This document shows, one piece after another, positions 52,427 through 61,607 of a stretch of DNA of 64,000 bases (its first letter is position 1; each line of letters starts with the position of its first letter). Under the pieces are notes generated by a model. It was not told the DNA's origin. It did not search any database and worked only from the letters and a program-made list of their open reading frames with translations. The stretch spans positions 124,001-188,000 of the forward strand of contig UPYI01000001.1 of assembly GCA_900538555.1 (NCBI GenBank), written 5' to 3'. The position numbers and the translations under genes are program-made. The stretch comes from an uncultured Porphyromonadaceae bacterium. GTDB lineage: Bacteria; Bacteroidota; Bacteroidia; Bacteroidales; Barnesiellaceae.

Positions 52427-53950
52427 TTATTCCCACTCGATAGTCGATGGCGGTTTGGAACTGATGTCATACACTACGCGATTCACCCCCCGCACCTTGT
52501 TGATGATCTCGTTGGATATTTTTCCGAGGAACTCATACGGAAGATGTGCCCAGTCGGCAGTCATACCGTCGGTAGAGAGTACCGCACGCAGTGCTACCGC
52601 GCTTTCGTAGGTGCGTTCGTCGCCCATCACGCCTACCGATTGTATCGGCAACAAGACTACACCTGCCTGCCATACTTTATCGTAAAGGTCGTGGTCGCGT
52701 AAGCCTTGTATGAAGATATTGTCGGCATTCTGCAAAATCTGCACTTTTTCGGGTGTGATCTCACCCAAAATGCGCACAGCCAGACCGGGACCGGGGAACG
52801 GATGACGTCCGATGAGTTGCTCACCGATTCCCAATGCACGTCCTACCCGACGCACTTCGTCTTTAAACAACAGGCGCAACGGTTCTACAATTTTCAGATT
52901 CATTTTTTCGGGCAGTCCGCCGACGTTGTGGTGCGACTTGATAGTCATTCCCGTAATCGAAAGCGATTCGATCACATCGGGATAGATCGTACCCTGCGCC
53001 AACCATTTGATACCGGAAAGTTTATGGGCTTCGGCATCGAATATGTCGATAAAGCCTTTACCGATGATTTTCCGTTTTTTCTCAGGATCGGTCACGCCTT
53101 TAAGCGCATTATAGAAATACTCCTTCGCATCTACTCCGATCACATTCAAGCCCATGCCTTTATAGCTTTCGAGTACCGATTCGAATTCGTTTTTACGAAG
53201 CAGTCCGTTATCGACGAAGATACAGGTCAGCCGTTTCCCGATCGCCTTGTTGAGCAACACTGCCGCCACCGTGGAATCCACCCCGCCGGAAAGCGCCAGC
53301 ACCACTTGGTCGTCGCCGAGTTTCTGTTGCAGGTCGGCAACGGTATGTTCGATAAACGATGCGGGAGTCCAGTCCATACTGCAACCGCATATATCGCGTA
53401 CAAAATTAGTCAGCAGAATTACACCGTCCTCGCTGTGATATACTTCGGGGTGGAACTGCACGCCCCACGTTTTTTCACCGTCGATACGGAACCCGGCACG
53501 CTTCACTTCTTTCGTGCTGGCTACCAAAACAAAATTGTCGGGAATATCGGTAATGGTATCTCCGTGCGACATCCACACGGTCGATCCTTCACGCACGCCT
53601 TTAAAGAGCAAATCGGAGTCGTCATGCCAAGCCAGATGTGCCCTGCCGTATTCTCGCGAATCCGCCGATTCGACACGCCCGCCAGCCGAATGCGCCAGAT
53701 ATTGCGCACCATAGCATACCCCCAATACGGGATAAACTTTACGGATGTTCGATAAATCGATTTGCAAGGCTTTCGGATCGTTTACCGAATAAGGACTACC
53801 TGAAAGGATAACGCCTTTGATGCCCTCTTCCCCATGCGGGAATTTGTTGTACGGCAAGATTTCGCAATAGGTATTCAATTCGCGTAACCGACGAGCAATC
53901 AGCTGCGTGTATTGAGACCCGAAGTCGAGAATGATAATTTTTTCCTGCAT
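52427..53950 (-). CDS. guaA: GMP synthase (glutamine-hydrolysing)
   Basis: Makes GMP from XMP, glutamine and ATP. The 507 residues from the ATG at 53950 hold a class I amidotransferase (catalytic Cys in LGVCYGAQYLA, GVQFHPE His and Glu) and an ATP-pyrophosphatase domain (P-loop LALSGGVDSTVAA), ending with the usual RVVYDISSKPPSTIEWE. A TACATTTG box lies 28 bases upstream on this strand (53985-53978). The longer frame to 53980 overlaps that box. Confidence 0.97.
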   Translation of the reverse strand: MQEKIIILDFGSQYTQLIARRLRELNTYCEILPYNKFPHGEEGIKGVILSGSPYSVNDPKALQIDLSNIRKVYPVLGVCYGAQYLAHSAGGRVESADSREYGRAHLAWHDDSDLLFKGVREGSTVWMSHGDTITDIPDNFVLVASTKEVKRAGFRIDGEKTWGVQFHPEVYHSEDGVILLTNFVRDICGCSMDWTPASFIEHTVADLQQKLGDDQVVLALSGGVDSTVAAVLLNKAIGKRLTCIFVDNGLLRKNEFESVLESYKGMGLNVIGVDAKEYFYNALKGVTDPEKKRKIIGKGFIDIFDAEAHKLSGIKWLAQGTIYPDVIESLSITGMTIKSHHNVGGLPEKMNLKIVEPLRLLFKDEVRRVGRALGIGEQLIGRHPFPGPGLAVRILGEITPEKVQILQNADNIFIQGLRDHDLYDKVWQAGVVLLPIQSVGVMGDERTYESAVALRAVLSTDGMTADWAHLPYEFLGKISNEIINKVRGVNRVVYDISSKPPSTIEWE

Positions 53951-53977
53951 ATTTTTCGGTTTGGTTATATGGTATTG

Positions 53978-53985
53978 CAAATGTA
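53978..53985 (-). promoter_or_regulatory. -7 box for guaA
   Basis: TACATTTG on the minus strand matches TAnnTTTG and gives a short leader to the ATG at 53950. Confidence 0.55.
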
Positions 53986-54179
53986 GGACTTAATTTCGAG
54001 AAATCCATCACGGTGTTTTCTTTTTCTATTCTTATTTATTCTCATCGTACCGGCGACACTTTTCTCCCTCCTATTATCGGACAAAACCGTAATATTGGTA
54101 TTTACTCCCGTAATTCTTATAAAATGCAATCGGACGGAGCGTTTTAATTTTGCATTGTCGAAATAGAAAAGCTTTTATT

Positions 54180-55145
54180 ATGAATATGAATAAGGGGATC
54201 AGCCGCAGAGAGGCTCTGAAACGTATAGGTATGGTCATTGCCGGAGCCACAGTTTCTTCTACCGGATTATCGACCCTGTCGGCTTGCAGCGACCCGTCGG
54301 AGAAACGGCGGATTATCCTGTACTTTACCGCTACGGGCAATTGCCTGTATGCAGCCCGACAAATCGCCCGACCGGACGACCAGTTGCTGAGCATTCCGCA
54401 AATGGTAAAAGAGGGTCGGTACGATTTCGAAGCGGACGAGATCGGTATCGTATATCCGGTATTCGGACACATGCCACCCAATACGGTAAGAGAGTTCATC
54501 CGGAAAGCCCGGCTGAAAGCCGATTATAAATTCGCCATTCTTACTTACGGCGCACGGAAGTGCAACTCGGTGGAAATATGGGACAGCCTATCGCAAGATG
54601 CCGGCAACCGGTTCGACTATATCGCCACCCTGATCATGGTGGATAACTGGCTACCGGCTTTCGACATGAACGAACAGGTGAAAATGGAGAAACACATTCC
54701 CGAAAACCTGCAACGGATCGCCGACGACATTGCGCACCGGAGGCTATGGATCGAACCGGTAAGCGAGGAAGAACGCCAGATGCATGCCGGATTCATGGCA
54801 TTCTCGGGTTTAGACCCGAAGGTCGGATTTCTGAAACGGAGTGAGAAATATTTCGATATAACGGACACTTGTATCGGATGCGGTGTCTGTGCCGATGTTT
54901 GTCCGCGAGGGAATTATGTGTTCGAATCGACCGGCATTTCTACCCGTGGCGATTGCGACCTGTGCCTCGCCTGCATACACAACTGCCCGCAAAAGGCTAT
55001 CCGTTTCAAGACAGTCGAAGATGACCCGTTGCTCGCACAGGGCGAGCGAAACCCGAATGCCCGTTATCGCAACGAACATATCTCGCTCATGGATATAAAA
55101 CGAGCCAACAAACAAACCCTGTCGATCAGAACCGAAAGGAAATAA
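54180..55145 (+). CDS. Tat-exported flavodoxin/ferredoxin (EFR1-type) protein
   Basis: A 321-residue redox protein. The start has a twin-arginine-type signal (SRREALKRIGMVIAGATVSS) with a possible lipobox (TLSAC). A flavodoxin-like domain follows (IILYFTATGNCLYAARQI, VYPVFGHMPPNTV). Near the end are two [4Fe-4S] motifs: CIGCGVCADVCP and CDLCLACIHNCP. It is an EFR1-type electron carrier, apparently outside the cytoplasm. A TAATTTTG box at 54145-54152 sets the start at 54180 or 54186. The RibD-C reductase gene follows after 54 bases. Confidence 0.88.
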   Translation: MNMNKGISRREALKRIGMVIAGATVSSTGLSTLSACSDPSEKRRIILYFTATGNCLYAARQIARPDDQLLSIPQMVKEGRYDFEADEIGIVYPVFGHMPPNTVREFIRKARLKADYKFAILTYGARKCNSVEIWDSLSQDAGNRFDYIATLIMVDNWLPAFDMNEQVKMEKHIPENLQRIADDIAHRRLWIEPVSEEERQMHAGFMAFSGLDPKVGFLKRSEKYFDITDTCIGCGVCADVCPRGNYVFESTGISTRGDCDLCLACIHNCPQKAIRFKTVEDDPLLAQGERNPNARYRNEHISLMDIKRANKQTLSIRTERK

Positions 55146-55199
55146 AACCGGTAACGTCCCGACAGGCTGTTCTTTCACTAAAACCGATCATATACAGAT

Positions 55200-55919
55200 A
55201 TGAAACCGAAAATAATCTGCCATATCATGAGCTCCGTCGATGGGCGGTTGCTTAACGGTCGCTGGACCGCACCTTTCGGTGAATCGACCGAAGCCGATCT
55301 GCGCAAAGTCTACGCCGCAATCGGCAAATCTTTACAGACCGATGCCTGGATGTTCGGACGCAACACGGTACAGGAAGGTTTTCTTCCCTACAAGTTTACC
55401 GGTAGAAAAAAAGAATACAATCTGCCGAGAACCAGCTACGTCGCACCCCGGGAATCCGAACGCATCCTGATCTTGTCCGATCCGGAAGGAATGATTTACT
55501 ATCACACCTCCACCGTACGCGGCGACAACATCGTTACGATTCTGGGAAAAGGAGTAACGGACGAATACCTGCAACATCTCCAAGAAGCGAGTATATCCTA
55601 CGTATTCGGCGGCGAAGACGGATACGATCTGAAAGCAGCCATGCACATGCTGAGTACGGATTTCGGAATCCGCTGTATCTCTCTGCAAGGAGGCGGTATC
55701 CTGAACGGAGCCATGCTCGAAGCCCGTCTGGTAGATGAATTGAGCCTTGTGATTTACCCCGGTATCGACGGACTTTCCGGAATTCCGTCGATCTTCGAAT
55801 ACAACGGCAGCAACACCCGGTTCCCAGCCAAAGGACAACGACTGCAACTGCTTTCGGTCGAAGTATGGGATCATAATGCGGTGTGGCTCCGATATCGAAT
55901 CCATAAAAACAAGAAATAG
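55200..55919 (+). CDS. RibD C-terminal/DHFR-like reductase
   Basis: A 239-residue RibD_C-fold protein (HIMSSVDGRLLNGRW near the start, RCISLQGGGILNGAMLEARL and VDELSLVIYPG near the end). The fold binds NAD(P)H, as in the riboflavin reductase or dihydrofolate reductase. It lacks the deaminase half of RibD, so it probably is a stand-alone reductase of unknown substrate. Confidence 0.88.
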   Translation: MKPKIICHIMSSVDGRLLNGRWTAPFGESTEADLRKVYAAIGKSLQTDAWMFGRNTVQEGFLPYKFTGRKKEYNLPRTSYVAPRESERILILSDPEGMIYYHTSTVRGDNIVTILGKGVTDEYLQHLQEASISYVFGGEDGYDLKAAMHMLSTDFGIRCISLQGGGILNGAMLEARLVDELSLVIYPGIDGLSGIPSIFEYNGSNTRFPAKGQRLQLLSVEVWDHNAVWLRYRIHKNKK

Positions 55920-55941
55920 ATATATCCCAAAATACAAAACA

Positions 55942-56613
55942 ATGAAAACTATTCAGAAACTATTTTTCTTCCTCGTCATAAGTTCTATTCCTGCGGCATT
56001 CTGCGCATGCTCGGAAGATGAACCCGATAGCGGGAAAAAAGAAGAACCCACACCCGAAAGTCCGGCATTGTCATACGAAGCGGTAGACCTCGGGCTAAGC
56101 GTAAAATGGGCGGCATGGAACATCGGTGCCGATTCGCCCGAAGGATTAGGCGGGTTATACGGCTGGGCTGACAGCACCGGCATAAATCATTCGACCGTAT
56201 TCGACGAATACCCGTCGGCTACACCGCCCGCCCATATCTGTGGTACGGAATACGATATTGCCACCCGTTCTTGGGGAAAGGGGTGGCGTATGCCGACACA
56301 AGCCGAAATGGAAGAACTTGTAGACCTATGTAGTTGGGAATGGACCGAAATGAACGGTGTAGCGGGCAAACAGGTAACCGGACCGAACGGGTACAGTATA
56401 TTCCTGCCGGCTGCCGCATCACGTACCGGGGAAAATATATCCAATCAGGTAGGACAAAGAGGCTGCTATTGGAGCGGAAGTTTATGGGCAGACGACGACA
56501 AATTCGCCGCATACCTTTACTTCTACGAAAAGGACCAGTATGGAAACCGAAGCCAACGACGGTATATCGGTCACTCCGTACGGGCGGTATATACCGAACA
56601 GGACGCCGAATAA
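55942..56613 (+). CDS. lipoprotein with FISUMP-type domain
   Basis: From the ATG at 55942 it has 223 residues: a lipoprotein signal (ending AAFCAC), a linker, and a C-type-lectin-like FISUMP domain at about 45-215. The latter shows YEAVDLGLSVKWAAWNIGAD, GKGWRMPTQAEMEEL, and RGCYWSGSLW with a final SVRAVY. Such domains are surface or binding modules in Fibrobacteres and Bacteroidetes. The gene starts 22 bases after the reductase and ends at a strong terminator. Confidence 0.85.
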   Translation: MKTIQKLFFFLVISSIPAAFCACSEDEPDSGKKEEPTPESPALSYEAVDLGLSVKWAAWNIGADSPEGLGGLYGWADSTGINHSTVFDEYPSATPPAHICGTEYDIATRSWGKGWRMPTQAEMEELVDLCSWEWTEMNGVAGKQVTGPNGYSIFLPAAASRTGENISNQVGQRGCYWSGSLWADDDKFAAYLYFYEKDQYGNRSQRRYIGHSVRAVYTEQDAE

Positions 56614-56666
56614 CCGAAAATACCGTTCCACCCGACAACAGACACTTCATCTCACTTCATGTAGCC

Positions 56667-56724
56667 CGCCGCATCCCAATACCCGGACCGGAGAAATCAG
56701 GACGGCTGAGATGCGGCGTTTTTT
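56667..56724 (+). terminator. intrinsic terminator
   Basis: Stem CGCCGCATC with GATGCGGCG followed by T6, 53 bases after the FISUMP gene. Confidence 0.85.
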
Positions 56725-56815
56725 AGCTCACCTATCGCAAAAATTTTCCTTATTGCCCCTTTAAAAACGATAAATTCGTATTTTTGCATTTATCAATCGT
56801 AATGAATCCGTACAC

Positions 56816-57622
56816 ATGAACGAACCGAAACCGATTATCATTGCCGACACACTCGACGGATTGTGGACAGACCGATATAAAGATTATCTGATTCATGCGC
56901 TCTGCCTTGCCGGATCATGCAGCTTCCGCTTCAACGGACAGGCTTTCGAATTTAAAGAGAACGACTTAATGATTGTCCGCAAAGGGAAACTAATGGAACA
57001 GATACATCCGTCGGAGGGGTTTCAAGTGAAAGTAATTTATGTCACGAGCAACTTCATAGAACTGAGCACACCGCAAAGCAATTACGGTATGAAAGGGCAA
57101 ATGGCGTTGTTTCTGAACCCGATCATGCATCTGTCGGAGGAACAACGGTTTGTCTGCGAAAGCGATTTCCAACGGATAGAATACCGGCTGGCACGTACGG
57201 AACATCATTTTTACCAAGAGATGCTTCAAAACGCCGTACAAGCAGCCATACTCGACTTTTTCGATTTCCATTCGCATCTTTACGGCGAAGACAACATATC
57301 CTCGCAAAAAGCGTCGATCATGAGCCGCTTCCTATCCATGCTGGAAGACGGGACGTTTCGCGAACATCGGGAGGTTTCTTACTACGCCGACCGTTTGTGT
57401 GTCACCCCGAAATACTTGTCGGAAGTTTCGAAAAAGGTAAGCGGATATGCCGCCAACTATTGGATAAACCGTTATACGGCTCTTGATATATCGCGATTGC
57501 TCCGCGACAAATCGCTGACGTTCGTCCAAATCTCCGATATGTTCGGATTCTCATCACCGGCATATTTCAGCCGCTACGTACAACACAATTTAGGCATGAA
57601 TCCGACCAACTACCGGGAATGA
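56816..57622 (+). CDS. AraC family transcriptional regulator
   Basis: A 268-residue regulator with an N-terminal cupin-like sensing domain (about 15-150) and a C-terminal AraC double HTH (about 175-268). The latter has VSYYADRLCVTPKYLSEVSK and TFVQISDMFGFSSPAYFSRY, then the closing GMNPTNYRE. A TATTTTTG box (56779-56786) precedes the ATG by 29 bases. Its stop codon touches the left 41-bp direct repeat of the helicase element; before that insertion it must have converged on mgtC with under 20 bases between. Confidence 0.93.
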   Translation: MNEPKPIIIADTLDGLWTDRYKDYLIHALCLAGSCSFRFNGQAFEFKENDLMIVRKGKLMEQIHPSEGFQVKVIYVTSNFIELSTPQSNYGMKGQMALFLNPIMHLSEEQRFVCESDFQRIEYRLARTEHHFYQEMLQNAVQAAILDFFDFHSHLYGEDNISSQKASIMSRFLSMLEDGTFREHREVSYYADRLCVTPKYLSEVSKKVSGYAANYWINRYTALDISRLLRDKSLTFVQISDMFGFSSPAYFSRYVQHNLGMNPTNYRE

Positions 57623-57662
57623 TGCCTACCTGCACAAGTTATTTGATTTCGTTTTGCAACGA
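57622..57662 (+). repeat. 41-bp direct repeat, left copy
   Basis: Identical over 41 bases to 59121-59161, with differing bases on both sides. It contains the last six codons and stop of mgtC (opposite strand) plus about 16 bases beyond. Distance between copies is 1499 bases. Confidence 0.95.
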
Positions 57663-57689
57663 ACATTTCAAAAATTATTTTTCTGCGTC

Positions 57690-57716
57690 GCCACGAGTCC
57701 TATTTCGTGGCTTTTT
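57690..57716 (+). terminator. intrinsic terminator at the element's left edge
   Basis: Perfect 7-bp stem (GCCACGA with TCGTGGC) followed by T5 on the plus strand. It would stop transcription coming from the AraC gene. Confidence 0.8.
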
Positions 57717-57770
57717 ATACATTCGATCCTAATAGTATCAAACCTCCATAAATAGCTAATTCTCCCAATA

Positions 57771-59081
57771 TCATTTCGTTTCATCATTCTTTAATTCTAA
57801 TCCATCCATAAACTCCTCTCGTGTAAAATAATACGGTATACCTACCTTTGAAGAATTTCTCTGTGCTTGAATCGGATAATATACCTTATATCGTTTGGAT
57901 GAAACAGCTGGTTTCTTCCTCATTTCGTCACGTAGATAGCCAATAATATCTGATTTAGAAAACTTGATCCGACAACTATTTTTCATTCCTTTCTCTATAT
58001 CAACAGGAGCCAATTCGCATTCGGTAAGATTATTAACCGTAAAATACTCACGCATGAATACTTTGAAATTTTTGACAAACAAACTATCGGCTGTTCCTCG
58101 GAGGTCAATTGGCAATTGCATTTGGTAGATTTTCGGATCAAAATAAAACCAACTTTGCTGCGGATATTTACATTTCCGATATTTCAAATAATACAAGAAA
58201 TGGGGTATTTCTTGTACACATTCTTCCAATAGATTCGGATCAATCACAGAAAGCTTTGGAATCCGAAATATCGCAAATCGAGAGTCGTCCCCTACAATTC
58301 GTTTAAAATCATCCAACTCATTCGTCGTGATCAAAAAATGCTGATATTCCGGATTTATTTCTGCATCTTTCCCTTTCTTTTTAAATCTCAAATTCGATAT
58401 AAGGCGCGCTATGTTTTTCTGCCCTTTTGCCGAATCAATGTCATCACAGCATATTAACAGTTTATCAGTATATAGCGATTCCGAGTTGAGCCATGCACTA
58501 CAAATTGTAATCGCATTCTTCTGAAATATCCTATTTATCCATTTCAAAAAAGTGGTTTTTCCTGTCTCTGTCGCGTTAGATGCGAGAACCAATATCGGCA
58601 ATTTCTCCTTCGGATGATAGAACAGTCTTTGCATGAAATCGAGGGCAAAATCGAACATATCTTCACCTTGCCAATTTCTCTCAGAAAATATATGCCGTAA
58701 CAATTTTTGCGTATTAACCCATTTCCCCGGAACCGGTTTATGCGTTAATCTTTGGTATGTATTAAAATAAGTCGTCTTTATTGAACCATATTCACTTGTC
58801 AATACCTGTTGATACGACTCTGTATTGTCCGGTTCAACAATTTCAAAATCATACACTTTAATCTCATCTAACGACACTTCCCCTTTTTTTACTTTCACAT
58901 AATGCATAATACCTTCATCACCAAGTTCAATTTTCAATTTATAAAATGAATTACCGGCAAGTATATACTTATCAAAGGGCAATGGGTTCTGTATTTTCTC
59001 TTCGTCGGGAACCAAGAGATTCTCAGTTGGTATTTGGTTCAACTTATCGTTAAACCAATCGTTATCTTTGGTGTATTCCAT
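57771..59081 (-). CDS. SF3-type (P4 primase-helicase/DUF5906-like) helicase
   Basis: A 436-residue replication-type ATPase. The N-terminal 150 residues are of unknown kind and show no primase motif. The ATPase core has Walker A in ASNATETGKTTFLKW (first Gly of the motif replaced), Walker B KLLICCDDIDSA and sensor HFLITTNELDDF. A C-terminal 100-residue region may be DNA-binding. Related proteins start replication of phage satellites and plasmids. It is alone inside a repeat-bounded element, on the strand opposite to AraC. No clear Bacteroidetes promoter is seen; TATAAT lies just before the start. Confidence 0.8.
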   Translation of the reverse strand: MEYTKDNDWFNDKLNQIPTENLLVPDEEKIQNPLPFDKYILAGNSFYKLKIELGDEGIMHYVKVKKGEVSLDEIKVYDFEIVEPDNTESYQQVLTSEYGSIKTTYFNTYQRLTHKPVPGKWVNTQKLLRHIFSERNWQGEDMFDFALDFMQRLFYHPKEKLPILVLASNATETGKTTFLKWINRIFQKNAITICSAWLNSESLYTDKLLICCDDIDSAKGQKNIARLISNLRFKKKGKDAEINPEYQHFLITTNELDDFKRIVGDDSRFAIFRIPKLSVIDPNLLEECVQEIPHFLYYLKYRKCKYPQQSWFYFDPKIYQMQLPIDLRGTADSLFVKNFKVFMREYFTVNNLTECELAPVDIEKGMKNSCRIKFSKSDIIGYLRDEMRKKPAVSSKRYKVYYPIQAQRNSSKVGIPYYFTREEFMDGLELKNDETK

Positions 59082-59120
59082 TAGTATATTATATTTAAAT
59101 GATAAAAATCCCTATAAACA

Positions 59121-59161
59121 ATGCCTACCTGCACAAGTTATTTGATTTCGTTTTGCAACGA
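59121..59161 (+). repeat. 41-bp direct repeat, right copy
   Basis: Same 41 bases as 57622-57662. This copy contains the functional mgtC stop (complement of 59138-59140). Confidence 0.95.
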
Positions 59162-59857
59162 TATGCCCTCGACGGGATTCAGTGCCCGCAGTTCCCGAAA
59201 CAGCGAGGGATAATCGGTATTGATCCGCGAAAGGATAATGAAATTGGCGACGGTCGTACCGGCTTGATAATCGTAATCGAGCAAAATGTGATACAACGTG
59301 ACGTGATAACGTTTCAGCACAACTTTATACGGTTCGAAATCCTCGACAATCTGCGGGAAACGGATACGGAGGATTTTTCCGTCGCGCTCGACCGTGAAAC
59401 GATGTTCGTAGCGATCCAGACTTACCAAGATAAAGAAGATCAACAATGTGGCGACCAACGATACACCATACAATCCCACGCCTACTGCCAATCCCAATGC
59501 GGCTACCATCCAGATACCGGCGGCTGTCGTCAATCCGCGGATCGACCCTTTGGTCTGGATTATCGCACCCGCGCCTAAAAAGCCGACACCGGTAATCACC
59601 TGTGCGGCAATACGTCCGGGATCACCGTTTTTCAAATCGAAATATGCCTGCGGAATGTAGATAGATACAATCATCGCCAAAGTGGCACCCATCGAAATCA
59701 AGGCGAATGTACGAGAACCTGCAATCTGTCCCCTGCGTTTCCGCTCGAAACCGACAATGCCGCCCAACAGCAGACTCAATGCCAAACGAAAAGAGGCGTT
59801 CGGCAGAGTAATTTCAGTCCGGGTGATCTCGTTCCAAAATGCGTCAATCAGATCCAT
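59138..59857 (-). CDS. MgtC/SapB family membrane protein
   Basis: A 239-residue inner-membrane protein. The MgtC domain has four to five helices with LALSLLLGGIVGFERKRRGQ, TFALISMGATLAMIVS and ITGVGFLGAGAIIQ. A C-terminal soluble ACT-like domain follows. Family members support growth at low Mg2+ or modulate ATP synthase and transport. Its last codons lie within a direct repeat of the adjacent element, so the C-terminus LQNEIK may have been supplied by that element. Confidence 0.92.
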   Translation of the reverse strand: MDLIDAFWNEITRTEITLPNASFRLALSLLLGGIVGFERKRRGQIAGSRTFALISMGATLAMIVSIYIPQAYFDLKNGDPGRIAAQVITGVGFLGAGAIIQTKGSIRGLTTAAGIWMVAALGLAVGVGLYGVSLVATLLIFFILVSLDRYEHRFTVERDGKILRIRFPQIVEDFEPYKVVLKRYHVTLYHILLDYDYQAGTTVANFIILSRINTDYPSLFRELRALNPVEGISLQNEIK

Positions 59858-59967
59858 TATCGCTATTTACGTTAAAAAAAATTCGACAATCAGTTTATCC
59901 GGAATCCGGTTTATTGCAACAGCCCGAAACGACCAAGCTCCGTTCCTGTACCACCCGATAGTGGCAA

Positions 59968-61548
59968 TCAGAATTCGCTGGTGAAATGGAACCGGATCTT
60001 TGGGAAGTCGGTCTGCGCCATTTGCAGGACATACGCCGAGTCTGCCATAAATACATCGCGCCCTTCGCGGTCGATACTCATGAACTGGTGTTTCCGTTTC
60101 TTGAAAGCGTCGAGCGCGGCAGCATCGTCGCTTTCTATCCAACATGCTTTATAGAGGCTGAGAGGTTCCCAACGGCATTGCGCTCCATATTCGTGAAGCA
60201 GACGGTATTGAATGACTTCGAACTGCAACTGCCCTACCGTACCGATAATCTTCCGTCCGTTGAACTGGTTGATAAAGAGCTGCGCCACACCTTCGTCCAT
60301 CAGCTGGTCGATACCCTTGTTGAGTTGCTTGGTCTTCATCGGGTCGGTATTCTCGATGTATTTGAACATTTCGGGCGAGAAACTGGGCAATCCGCGGAAA
60401 TGAAGATTTTCGCCGGCTGTCAGCGTGTCGCCGATCTTGAAGTTCCCCGTATCGGGCAATCCGACGATATCGCCGGGATATGCCTCATCGACCACCGATT
60501 TTTTCTGCGCCATAAATGCCGTAGGGCTCGAAAAACGCATCATCTTGTCCTGACGGACATGTTTGTAGTTGGCATTACGTTCGAACTTGCCGGAGCATAC
60601 TTTTACGAACGCAATACAACTGCGGTGGTTGGGATCCATATTGGCATGTATCTTGAACACGAATCCCGAGAATGCCTCTTCTTCGGGTCTGACCGTACGT
60701 TCTACCGCCTGCACCGGTTTAGGGGTCGGGGCAATCTTCACGAAGCAATCGAGCAACTCCTTCACACCAAACATATTGAGTGCTGAGCCGAAGAATACGG
60801 GAGCAACCTTACCTGCCAGATAGTCGTTCAGATCGAGTTCGGGATATACGCCCTCGATCAATTCGAGATCGGCACGTAACTTTTCGGCATCGTCGGTACC
60901 GATATAGTCTTCCAGTTCGGGGCTGTTCACATCCTTCAATTCGATACGCTCGGTAACCACTTGTTTATTGGGAGTGAACAGGTTCAGATTTTCTTCATAA
61001 ATGTTGTAGACTCCTTTGAATTTCTGTCCGATATTGATCGGCCAGCTCAACGGTCGCACATTGATTTTGAGTTCGGCTTCGAGTTCGTCGAGAATGTCGA
61101 ACGGGTCACGTCCCTCGCGGTCGAGCTTATTGACGAAAACGATCACCGGCGTATTGCGCATACGGCATACTTCCATCAGTTTCCGGGTCTGCATCTCGAC
61201 ACCTTTCGCCACATCGACCACAATGATTACACTATCGACCGCCGTAAGCGTACGGTATGTATCTTCCGCAAAATCCTGGTGACCGGGGGTATCGAGAATG
61301 TTGATCTTATAGTCGCCATAGTTGAATCCCATGACAGAGGTGGCGACAGATATACCTCTCTGTTTCTCGATCTCCATCCAGTCGGATGTAGCAGTCTTCT
61401 TGATCTTATTCGACTTTACCGCTCCGGCAATATGTATGGCTCCACCGAACAGGAGGAGTTTTTCGGTCAATGTCGTCTTACCGGCATCCGGGTGACTGAT
61501 AATGGCAAATGTTCTTCGTTTGCTGATTTCTTCGGTCAGTGTACTCAC
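59968..61548 (-). CDS. prfC: peptide chain release factor 3
   Basis: A translational GTPase that recycles release factors 1 and 2. It has 526 residues, normal for RF3. The G motifs are SHPDAGKTTLTEKLLL, DTPGHQDFAEDTYR and VFVNKLDREGRDP. The family C-terminal domain contains GTVGQLQFEVIQYRL. Translation starts at a GTG. The DUF4924 gene lies 59 bases upstream on the same strand. Confidence 0.96.
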   Translation of the reverse strand: MSTLTEEISKRRTFAIISHPDAGKTTLTEKLLLFGGAIHIAGAVKSNKIKKTATSDWMEIEKQRGISVATSVMGFNYGDYKINILDTPGHQDFAEDTYRTLTAVDSVIIVVDVAKGVEMQTRKLMEVCRMRNTPVIVFVNKLDREGRDPFDILDELEAELKINVRPLSWPINIGQKFKGVYNIYEENLNLFTPNKQVVTERIELKDVNSPELEDYIGTDDAEKLRADLELIEGVYPELDLNDYLAGKVAPVFFGSALNMFGVKELLDCFVKIAPTPKPVQAVERTVRPEEEAFSGFVFKIHANMDPNHRSCIAFVKVCSGKFERNANYKHVRQDKMMRFSSPTAFMAQKKSVVDEAYPGDIVGLPDTGNFKIGDTLTAGENLHFRGLPSFSPEMFKYIENTDPMKTKQLNKGIDQLMDEGVAQLFINQFNGRKIIGTVGQLQFEVIQYRLLHEYGAQCRWEPLSLYKACWIESDDAAALDAFKKRKHQFMSIDREGRDVFMADSAYVLQMAQTDFPKIRFHFTSEF

Positions 61549-61607
61549 AATAATCTATTTTTCTTGAAAAGGGTTTCTCTATTATTCAGGACAGCGAAGC
61601 GTTCCGG

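Larger units (their letters stand above)
57663..59161. mobile_element. 1.5-kb single-gene element in the mgtC 3' end
   Basis: The segment between perfect 41-bp direct repeats carries one gene, an SF3-type helicase. It is AT-rich against a moderate-GC backbone, and lacks an integrase or transposase. One repeat copy completes mgtC, as expected for an integrative element that restores its target gene. Confidence 0.8.

Noticed and set aside
57622..57662. A dif-like XerCD site in the 41-bp repeat
   Set aside because: By eye it does not fit the two conserved 11-base dif arms, so I do not claim Xer-mediated integration.
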